Program-made: the position numbers and the translations under genes
In this document: piece by piece, positions 53,776-60,106 of the stretch
Numbering within the stretch: position 1 is the stretch's first letter
Layout of the letters: each line of letters opens with the position of its first letter
Notes under the pieces: generated by a model
The model's input: the letters and a program-made list of their open reading frames with translations, nothing else
What the model was told of the DNA's origin: nothing
Databases searched by the model: none
Origin: Pueribacillus sp041725775
GTDB taxonomy: Bacteria; Bacillota; Bacilli; Bacillales; UBA6769
Direction: 5' to 3'
Length of the DNA: 64,000 bases
Assembly (NCBI RefSeq): GCF_041725775.1
Contig: NZ_JBEUEL010000012.1
Span: 10,136 to 74,135, forward strand

Positions 53776-54441
53776 TTAACTTTTTTCAGGTTTGAAATGT
53801 CCACAATACACCCCGTAAATTTCCACCTCATTAAATGGTACATTAATCGTTCGATAGTTCTTATTGTCACATATGAGAGTGTAGCTAGGGAATTGTGAAG
53901 TCCATGTAATGCGGCGAATCGTTCCAGTGTTTTCATTTATTAAACGAACAGCAACAATTTGCCCATTGTATTCAGGGTGATGATATTTTCGGAAAAACAC
54001 AATATCATCATCATCAATGCTAGAACCTGACATTGAATCACCTTTCATCGTAATCGCAAAATCAGGTTGTGGACTTTTTTTAAAAGGGAAATAGACGTAA
54101 TCAACGACATCGTTACTATCAAAAGAAGAGATTGATTCAAATACTGGGATTTTTTTGGGGAGATCGTGTAATAGAGTATCTTCCTTTTTTTCTTTGATTT
54201 CATCGATGTCGATTAGCCCGGCTTTATTAAGCAAATCATATATATCTAAATTATAGGCAGAAGCAATTTTCCGCAAAGAATTGATCGATGGCACAACTTT
54301 TTTGCCTGTTTTTCGGTTAATGCCTAATTCTAAATCGCGTATATAGGAATGACCGAGACCAGTTAATGAAGCCGCCTCTCGTAGTGATAATTTCTTTTCT
54401 GTTCTTATAGCTTCTAAAAAAGTACCAAGTTCGTTGCTCAT
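53776..54441 (-). CDS. HTH (Xre) repressor with S24-like C-terminal domain, altered dyad
   Basis: The 221-residue protein has an Xre/Cro helix-turn-helix (about 5-72, LREAASLTGLGHSYIRDLE) and a C-terminal S24 LexA/CI-like domain with the serine at S136 (MKGDSMSGSS). At the catalytic lysine position it reads GTIRRITW, with arginine R176. No Ala-Gly or Cys-Gly pair lies at the usual distance before the serine; the only one is A74-G75 at the HTH edge. The start ATG (complement of 54439-54441) follows GGGGGG on the minus strand. It lies behind lexA on the same strand. It is probably a repressor that cannot self-cleave. Confidence 0.85.
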   Translation of the reverse strand: MSNELGTFLEAIRTEKKLSLREAASLTGLGHSYIRDLELGINRKTGKKVVPSINSLRKIASAYNLDIYDLLNKAGLIDIDEIKEKKEDTLLHDLPKKIPVFESISSFDSNDVVDYVYFPFKKSPQPDFAITMKGDSMSGSSIDDDDIVFFRKYHHPEYNGQIVAVRLINENTGTIRRITWTSQFPSYTLICDNKNYRTINVPFNEVEIYGVYCGHFKPEKS

Positions 54442-54461
54442 AATGAATCCCCCCAACTGTA

Positions 54462-54539
54462 TTGTATAAAATACAACACAAAGAAGCAAATTTGTATAGC
54501 AAACAACACAGAGATAAAGTATGTGTTTTAAACAACACA
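54462..54539. promoter_or_regulatory. Operator-like cluster upstream of the Xre/S24 repressor
   Basis: A perfect 6-3-6 palindrome TTGTATAAAATACAA lies at 54462-54476. Three copies of ACAACACA lie at 54473-54480, 54503-54510 and 54532-54539, spaced 30 and 29 bp, about three helical turns. The last forms TGTGTT/AACACA dyad symmetry. They cover the likely minus-strand promoter of the repressor, which suggests autoregulation. Confidence 0.6.
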
Positions 54540-54548
54540 AAATTAATA

Positions 54549-54574
54549 TAAAAAAAGCTGTTTTATTAACAGCT
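54549..54574 (-). terminator. Terminator of lexA
   Basis: On the minus strand AGCTGTT and AACAGCT form a seven-base stem with a five-base loop, followed by seven T, directly after the lexA stop. Confidence 0.85.
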
Positions 54575-55189
54575 TCAATCAATTTCCCGATAAACACCGA
54601 TGACTTTTCCTAATATTGTACAACTTTTTAAGTGTATTGGTTCCATCGTTATGTTTTCTGGTTGGAGTCGTATGTAATCTTTCTCTTTGAAAAATCGTTT
54701 TACAGTTGCCTCGTTTTCATCCGTCATTGCAACGACAATCTCGCCGTTGTTTGCGGTCGGTTGTTGTTTTACGAGAACATAGTCTTTGTTATATATGCCA
54801 GCATCAATCATACTGTCACCTTCAACAACGAGCATAAAAAGTGATTTATCCGGTGCGAAATTGTTCGAGAGTAAAAAATAATCTTCAATGTTTTCAATCG
54901 CTGTGATCGGTTGTCCTGCCGTTACTTTCCCTATAATCGGAACTTTAATACCTTCAGGATTCGTATCGTCCTCACTTTTATCCAAAATTTCAATTGCTCG
55001 TGGCTTCGTCGGATCTCGTTTAATAAATCCCTTTTTTTCTAAGCGAGACAAATGACCATGTACAGTTGAGCTTGATGCTAATCCAACTGCTTCTCCAATT
55101 TCTCTAACGGAAGGGGGATATCCTTTTGTTTTCACTTCATCTTTAATAAAATCTAAAATGGCTTGTTGTCGTTTTGAAATTTTGACCAT
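54575..55189 (-). CDS. lexA: SOS repressor LexA
   Basis: LexA represses SOS genes until RecA-stimulated self-cleavage. The 204-residue product matches B. subtilis LexA (205). It has a winged HTH (1-70), the cleavage pair A91-G92 in KVTAGQP, the nucleophile S126 in EGDSMIDAG and the base K164 in ATVKRF, all intact. The start ATG is on the minus strand at 55189 after AGGTGC. Its promoter overlaps a LexA box, so it is probably self-regulated. Divergent yneA, its neighbour in B. subtilis, is missing. Confidence 0.97.
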   Translation of the reverse strand: MVKISKRQQAILDFIKDEVKTKGYPPSVREIGEAVGLASSSTVHGHLSRLEKKGFIKRDPTKPRAIEILDKSEDDTNPEGIKVPIIGKVTAGQPITAIENIEDYFLLSNNFAPDKSLFMLVVEGDSMIDAGIYNKDYVLVKQQPTANNGEIVVAMTDENEATVKRFFKEKDYIRLQPENITMEPIHLKSCTILGKVIGVYREID

Positions 55190-55223
55190 AGTGCACCTCG
55201 TTTCCTAAAAATTGTTTTGTATA

Positions 55224-55263
55224 AGTATAACAGAATTAAACAGTTTATACAAACATAAGTTCT
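55224..55263 (-). promoter_or_regulatory. lexA promoter with overlapping LexA box
   Basis: On the minus strand TTGTAT (plus 55247-55252), 17 bases, then TATACT (plus 55224-55229). The plus-strand sequence at 55250-55263, CAAACATAAGTTCT, matches CGAAC-N4-GTTCG with two mismatches and overlaps the -35 box. Confidence 0.75.
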
Positions 55264-55348
55264 AGTATTTTTACTAATGGGAATTTATGTGCTCGTTATG
55301 TTAAAATGAAACAAGTTTATCGAGTAATGAAGGGGAGTTGACGGAAAT

Positions 55349-55579
55349 TTGGAATTTGAGTTACGACGAATAAACGAATTAGCTAAAAAAGCAAAAACAA
55401 AAGGGTTAACAGCAGCCGAAAAGAAAGAACAAAAAAAACTTCGCGAACATTATTTAAAAAGGTTTCGACAAGCGTTTGAAAAGCAGTTACGTGGGGTTAC
55501 AGTTATAGATGAAAAAGGAAATGACGTTACCCCTAAAAAAATAAAAACAGCTCAAAGAAATTTACGATATAAACATTAA
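55349..55579 (+). CDS. ynzC: YnzC family protein (DUF896)
   Basis: The 76-residue helical protein matches DUF896/UPF0291, with RINELAKKAKTKGLTAAEKK and LRGVTVIDEKGNDVTP. In B. subtilis ynzC lies downstream of lexA-yneA-yneB in the SOS-controlled cell-division inhibitor group. Here yneA and yneB are absent and ynzC directly faces lexA across about 160 bp. TTG 55349 follows AGGGGAG at a somewhat long spacing. Its function is unknown. Confidence 0.92.
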   Translation: MEFELRRINELAKKAKTKGLTAAEKKEQKKLREHYLKRFRQAFEKQLRGVTVIDEKGNDVTPKKIKTAQRNLRYKH

Positions 55580-55612
55580 TAAATGATAGATATTAAGAGG
55601 AGTAGATAATAG

Positions 55613-57616
55613 ATGGAAAATCAGGTTGAACAGCTTGCAATTAATACGATACGTACATTATCAATTGATGCAATTGAACGTGCGAATTCGGGTCACCCAG
55701 GGATGCCGATGGGTGCGGCTCCGATGGCATACACATTGTGGTCGAAAGCGATGAATCATAATCCCGAAAATCCACAATGGATAAACAGGGATCGGTTTGT
55801 ATTGTCAGCCGGACATGGATCGATGCTATTATATAGTTTGCTTCATTTATTTGGTTATGACGTTACAATGGAAGATTTAAAAAATTTCCGGCAATGGGAA
55901 AGTAAAACGCCGGGTCACCCTGAATATCGTTATACGCCTGGTGTTGAAGCGACAACAGGTCCTTTAGGTCAAGGAATCGCAATGGCTGTTGGAATGGCCA
56001 TGGCAGAACGTCATCTTGCTGCTACATATAACCGAGACAATTTTCCGATTGTCGATCATTATACGTACAGCATTTGTGGTGATGGAGACTTGATGGAAGG
56101 TGTTTCTGCTGAAGCTGCGTCTTTAGCAGGTCATCTTAAATTAGGTAGATTAATCGTTTTATACGATTCGAATGACATCTCACTTGATGGAGATTTGCAT
56201 TTGGCTTTTTCTGAAAACGTAGCGCAACGATTCGAAGCATACGGTTGGCAAGTCATTCGTGTCGAGGATGGTAACGATTTAACTGAAATTGAAAAAGCAC
56301 TTCACGAAGCAAGAAGCGAGATAAATAAACCGACATTAATTGAAGTAAAAACGACAATCGGTTACGGATCGCCTAATAAAAGCGGAAAATCTGATTCTCA
56401 TGGAGCGCCACTTGGAAAAGAAGAAACAGCATTAACAAAACAATATTATGGCTGGGGGTATGCAGAATCGTTTTATGTACCGAAGGAAGTTAAGGAGCAC
56501 TTTAAACGGTTAAAAAATGAAGGCGTTCAAAAAGAAGAACAATGGAACAAGCTGTTTAAAAAATATAAACAAACTTACCCTGAAATTGCAGAGCAGTTTG
56601 AAAAAGCGATTAACAATGAAGGAATAGAAAATATTGAACAATACTTACCCGTATTTAAAGAAGGAGAAACATTAGCGACACGTGATGCATCAAGTAAATT
56701 TATTAATGCAATTTCAGAACCTGTTCCTCAATTTATTGGTGGCTCTGCAGACTTAGCAAGTTCAAACAAAACATTAATGAAAACTGAAAGTAATTTTTCT
56801 TCTGATGATTATACGGGGCGTAACATCTGGTTTGGTGTACGTGAATTTGCGATGGGAGCCGCATTAAATGGAATGGCACTTCATGGTGGATTGAAAGTTT
56901 TTGGAGCAACATTTTTCGTTTTCTCTGACTACTTACGTCCTTCCATTCGTCTTGCAGCATTAATGCAACTGCCTATAACGTATGTTTTCACCCATGATAG
57001 CATTGCAGTCGGTGAGGATGGACCGACGCATGAGCCAATTGAACAACTTGCATCATTGCGGGCAATGCCTGGTTTATCTGTTATTCGTCCAGCAGACGGT
57101 AACGAAACCGTAGCTGCTTGGCGCCTAGCTTTAGAAAGTGTCGACGTTCCGACTGCACTTGTACTCACTCGTCAAGGATTGAAAACGATAAAAGGAACAG
57201 AAAAAACCGCATACAAAGGCGTTAAAAAAGGTGCTTACACGATATCCAAAAGCAACCAATTAGAAATTGATGGACTTATTATTGCAACGGGTTCCGAAGT
57301 AAACCTCGCAATTGAAGCTCAAAAACAACTTGAACGGGAAGGGGTTTATGTTAATGTAGTGAGTATGCCCTCATGGGATCGGTTTGAAAAACAGCCTGAT
57401 GAATACAAAAATTCAGTTTTACCACCGACAGTAAAAGCTCGATTGGCTATTGAAATGGGGGCTTCATTAGGATGGAAAAAGTATGTTGGTGAAAAAGGGG
57501 AAGTGATGGCGATTGACCGTTTCGGTGCTTCAGCCCCAGGAAATACACTTATTAAAAACTATGGCTTTACAGTTGAGAATGTCGTTGCAAAAGTTAAATC
57601 AATCATAAAGAAATAA
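55613..57616 (+). CDS. tkt: Transketolase
   Basis: Transketolase moves two-carbon units in the non-oxidative pentose phosphate pathway using thiamine diphosphate. The 667-residue product equals the B. subtilis length. It shows IERANSGHPGMPMGAAPMAY, the TPP motif GDGDLMEG with downstream YDSNDISLDG, THDSIAVGEDGPTHEPIEQL and DRFGASAPG. ATG 55613 follows AAGAGGAG. It lies between ynzC and sirA, the conserved order, and has its own terminator. Confidence 0.97.
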   Translation: MENQVEQLAINTIRTLSIDAIERANSGHPGMPMGAAPMAYTLWSKAMNHNPENPQWINRDRFVLSAGHGSMLLYSLLHLFGYDVTMEDLKNFRQWESKTPGHPEYRYTPGVEATTGPLGQGIAMAVGMAMAERHLAATYNRDNFPIVDHYTYSICGDGDLMEGVSAEAASLAGHLKLGRLIVLYDSNDISLDGDLHLAFSENVAQRFEAYGWQVIRVEDGNDLTEIEKALHEARSEINKPTLIEVKTTIGYGSPNKSGKSDSHGAPLGKEETALTKQYYGWGYAESFYVPKEVKEHFKRLKNEGVQKEEQWNKLFKKYKQTYPEIAEQFEKAINNEGIENIEQYLPVFKEGETLATRDASSKFINAISEPVPQFIGGSADLASSNKTLMKTESNFSSDDYTGRNIWFGVREFAMGAALNGMALHGGLKVFGATFFVFSDYLRPSIRLAALMQLPITYVFTHDSIAVGEDGPTHEPIEQLASLRAMPGLSVIRPADGNETVAAWRLALESVDVPTALVLTRQGLKTIKGTEKTAYKGVKKGAYTISKSNQLEIDGLIIATGSEVNLAIEAQKQLEREGVYVNVVSMPSWDRFEKQPDEYKNSVLPPTVKARLAIEMGASLGWKKYVGEKGEVMAIDRFGASAPGNTLIKNYGFTVENVVAKVKSIIKK

Positions 57617-57633
57617 TCGACAATAAATGTGAT

Positions 57634-57661
57634 AAGTCACCTTGAAAAAGGTGGCTTTTTT
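57634..57661 (+). terminator. Intrinsic terminator after tkt
   Basis: The stem AGTCACCTT / AAGGTGGCT, with one G-U pair and a short A-rich loop, is followed by a T run. Confidence 0.85.
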
Positions 57662-57725
57662 CGACGAAACTAGTGTTTTCTCTTAACACAATGCGACAAT
57701 CATTTTTCAGAAAATTTCATATAAT
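57660..57725 (+). promoter_or_regulatory. Putative Spo0A boxes and promoter of sirA
   Basis: TTCGACG (57660-57666) and TGCGACA (57692-57698) each differ by one base from the Spo0A box TTCGACA. TATAAT lies at 57720-57725, about 30 bases before sirA. In B. subtilis sirA is activated by Spo0A (established knowledge). Confidence 0.5.
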
Positions 57726-57756
57726 GAAGTCAACATTTGTTAGGGGAGGACTTTTT

Positions 57757-58197
57757 ATGAGACGGTATATCATTTATTTATTAGAAACAGACGTTGCAAA
57801 AAACTATATCGGCAAAGAGAAAATGTTATATCAGTTATTTTATGAAGCTGAAAATAAAATTTCTCCTTATCAGTCAATCGTGAAAAAGCAAATCAATTAC
57901 ATAACGAGAAAGATAGAGTTAGTTGATTTACACACTACGTTCATGACAGAACTAAAAAATGTATTAAAAAGTTACGAACGAGGAAAGTTGTATGAAGTGC
58001 AAATAGATAAGAGTGTGAGCAGGGCCGTACTTATCGTTAAACCAAACTACTTATCCATCTATTCTTACGGATCGTTAGAAGCAGAAGCAGCTTTTTTTGA
58101 AGTGTTGCGGAAGATGGAATCAAGTTTTCTTGCAATTGACTTTAAAAATGATAACTATGGATGGCTCAATCCAACGAAACAAATGGAATTAGCGTAG
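57757..58197 (+). CDS. sirA: Sporulation inhibitor of replication SirA
   Basis: SirA binds DnaA domain I and blocks new rounds of replication in cells entering sporulation. The 146-residue protein matches B. subtilis SirA (YneE, 148 residues) in length and in the conserved end FFEVLRKMESSFLAIDFK followed by YGWLNPTKQ. ATG 57757 follows GGGGAGGA. Earlier in-frame starts to 57673 would run through the putative Spo0A-box region and are rejected. Position between tkt and yneF agrees. Confidence 0.93.
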   Translation: MRRYIIYLLETDVAKNYIGKEKMLYQLFYEAENKISPYQSIVKKQINYITRKIELVDLHTTFMTELKNVLKSYERGKLYEVQIDKSVSRAVLIVKPNYLSIYSYGSLEAEAAFFEVLRKMESSFLAIDFKNDNYGWLNPTKQMELA

Positions 58198-58349
58198 AAA
58201 ACGTGCAAGAATAGGCTAGATTCCTTCCTTATCTTGTTGTACAATCGTGTAGGGTTATAGTAAAATTACGATAATAATTGTTCAAAAGATGCTTACTTTT
58301 ATTTAACTTTTTGGACATGGATGTAAGAGAGAGATAAGGAGGGAACGTT

Positions 58350-58565
58350 ATGTGGCTTTACATTTTAGTTGGTACTCTCTGCTTACTAGCAGGAGTAGCG
58401 TTAGGTTTTTTTATCGCTCGTAAATATATGATGAATTATTTAAAAAAGAACCCACCGATTAATGAAAATATGCTTCGTGTCATGATGATGCAAATGGGTC
58501 AGAAACCGTCGCAAAAGAAAATTAACCAAATGATGAAAGCGATGCAAAGCCAAATGAATAAGTAA
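58350..58565 (+). CDS. yneF: YneF family membrane protein (UPF0154)
   Basis: The 71-residue protein has one N-terminal membrane helix (about 3-25) and a methionine-rich cytoplasmic tail with KKNPPINENMLRVMMMQMGQ and PSQKKINQMM. These are the hallmarks of UPF0154. ATG 58350 follows AAGGAGGG. Its function is unknown. In B. subtilis ccdA, yneI and yneJ follow; here a terminator and a carboxypeptidase gene follow instead. Confidence 0.93.
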   Translation: MWLYILVGTLCLLAGVALGFFIARKYMMNYLKKNPPINENMLRVMMMQMGQKPSQKKINQMMKAMQSQMNK

Positions 58566-58569
58566 GGTC

Positions 58570-58597
58570 AGCACTCAATTTTGAGTGCTTTATTTTC
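58570..58597 (+). terminator. Intrinsic terminator after yneF
   Basis: A perfect nine-base stem AGCACTCAA / TTGAGTGCT with a minimal loop is followed by TTATTTTCTT. Confidence 0.85.
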
Positions 58598-58623
58598 TTC
58601 AAGGATATAAAAGGAGTTTGCAT

Positions 58624-59433
58624 ATGAAAAAGATCGTTACGGCTTTGTTAATTGTAATTGTAACCATTAGTTTTGGATGTAGCCAAAATAGTGATCAAGA
58701 TAACAATAACATAATTAGTGAACAGAAGCAGAACGATATTGAAAACCATAAACAGAAAAATGAACAAATGGATACAATAAGAAGTAGTCGGCTTGCTGAG
58801 TCAATTACTGTTGATTCCGATGGAAATAACATAGTCACGAATCCTGATGATCTGTTAGTCGTTTCAAACAAAGAAAGATATTTACCAGACGGTTATGAAC
58901 CTCAAGATTTGGTCATTCCAAACGTCCCCTTTCCTTTCGAGGAAAAAACTGAGAAAAAGTTCATGCGAAAAGAAGCGGCAAAAGCATTGGAAGAGATGTT
59001 CGCTGATGCGAAAGCAAATAATCTTAATCTCTATGCACAATCGGGTTATCGTTCTTATGAAAGACAAAAGACTGTTTTTGCTTCTAATGTGAAACGGCTC
59101 GGTGAAGAAGATGCTAAAAGGGTTAGTGCATCTCCAGGTCAAAGTGAACATCAAACAGGCTTAGCAATGGACGTAACAAGCCCAGAAGTCAATTTTAAAT
59201 TAATTGTTGAATTTGAACAGACACCGGAGGGAAAATGGGTGTTAGAACATGCTCATCACTATGGATTTATCATTCGCTATCCAAAAGGGAAGGAAGCGAT
59301 AACGGGGTATGACTATGAACCTTGGCATTTACGCTATGTCGGAAAAGAGCACGCAAAATATATAAAAGAAAACGAGCTTACTTTAGAAGAGTATTTATCC
59401 GAAAGTACACCCGTTCATAATGAAAAGAGTTAG
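58624..59433 (+). CDS. VanY-type D-alanyl-D-alanine carboxypeptidase lipoprotein
   Basis: The 269-residue protein begins with a lipoprotein signal (hydrophobic residues 5-17, SFGC with C19 as the likely lipidated cysteine), then an asparagine/glutamine-rich linker. A VanY/LdcB-type carboxypeptidase domain follows. Metal motifs are SEHQTGLAMDVT (HxxxxxxD) and EPWHLRYVG. It probably trims peptidoglycan stem peptides outside the membrane and resembles B. subtilis YodJ. ATG 58624 follows AAAAGGAG; the frame opens back to 58585. A bidirectional terminator follows. Confidence 0.9.
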   Translation: MKKIVTALLIVIVTISFGCSQNSDQDNNNIISEQKQNDIENHKQKNEQMDTIRSSRLAESITVDSDGNNIVTNPDDLLVVSNKERYLPDGYEPQDLVIPNVPFPFEEKTEKKFMRKEAAKALEEMFADAKANNLNLYAQSGYRSYERQKTVFASNVKRLGEEDAKRVSASPGQSEHQTGLAMDVTSPEVNFKLIVEFEQTPEGKWVLEHAHHYGFIIRYPKGKEAITGYDYEPWHLRYVGKEHAKYIKENELTLEEYLSESTPVHNEKS

Positions 59434-59463
59434 AACCAGACGATAATACGTCTGGTTCTTTTA
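59430..59463. terminator. Bidirectional terminator between carboxypeptidase gene and yneK
   Basis: An eleven-base perfect stem AGAACCAGACG / CGTCTGGTTCT with an ATAATA loop lies between convergent genes, with T-rich sequence on the plus side and A-rich sequence on the other. Confidence 0.85.
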
Positions 59464-59886
59464 CGATAACAACTCTCGATATGGTTGGAGATCGATTTGT
59501 TTCTCATTTAACTTTTTAATGAGAAATTTATGATCGCGTTTCGGTGTCGCAATAATATAGCCACGGATGATTAAATCTAAACTTAAATGAGTTGCTTTTT
59601 CTTTTAGTGCTAATTCACCAATTTTGCCAGCAATTGTCTGTTTTGCAACATCGCGAAACAGTTCAGGAACTGGTTCGACGAGCTCATTTAAAAGCTGTTT
59701 TTTTTCGTCTGTCCAAAGGTGGAGCGTGTTTTCGATATAATACTCTTGCCAATCCAAAATTGATTTTCCATCGTCTTTCGGTAGCCTTTTCAAAAACTTG
59801 CGAAACATAAAAAATCCACCGATAAACATAATCGTAATTAAAAATACAGACCAAAATATGATGAAGGCCATAAACCAACCTGACAT
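59461..59886 (-). CDS. yneK: YneK-like DUF2621 membrane protein
   Basis: The 141-residue protein has one N-terminal membrane helix (about 5-27) followed by a cytoplasmic helical domain of the DUF2621 type (FRKFLKRLPKDDGKSILDWQ, then EYYIENTLHLW). Length equals B. subtilis YneK. The minus-strand start at 59886 follows GAGGTGATGCCTC. It stands on the opposite strand just before citB, in the yneK-to-citB neighbourhood of B. subtilis, although cotM, sspP and sspO are missing here. Function unknown. Confidence 0.88.
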   Translation of the reverse strand: MSGWFMAFIIFWSVFLITIMFIGGFFMFRKFLKRLPKDDGKSILDWQEYYIENTLHLWTDEKKQLLNELVEPVPELFRDVAKQTIAGKIGELALKEKATHLSLDLIIRGYIIATPKRDHKFLIKKLNEKQIDLQPYRELLS

Positions 59887-59965
59887 GAGGCATCACCTCG
59901 ACATGATTTTTCCTATCCAATATTATACGGTTACTTCCATATTAGAGGCAAGTTTAGTAAACGTG

Positions 59966-60036
59966 ATAATAATTACTTATCGATTTTAATAATACACTTA
60001 TATTTTACTTATTAATGGTTTTTGATGTATGATAAT
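59966..60036 (+). promoter_or_regulatory. citB promoter with CcpC-type dyad
   Basis: ATAA-N7-TTAT at 59966-59980 is the CcpC recognition pattern, and a half site TTATTAAT lies at 60009-60016. A -10 region TATGATAAT lies at 60028-60036. The dyad would be centred about 65 bases before the start point, which matches B. subtilis citB. Confidence 0.65.
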
Positions 60037-60106
60037 AGTTGGAGATTATGCTACCTTCGACAATTTGATTATTTTCATTTATGATAGAAAATGAGGAGGG
60101 GAATTT

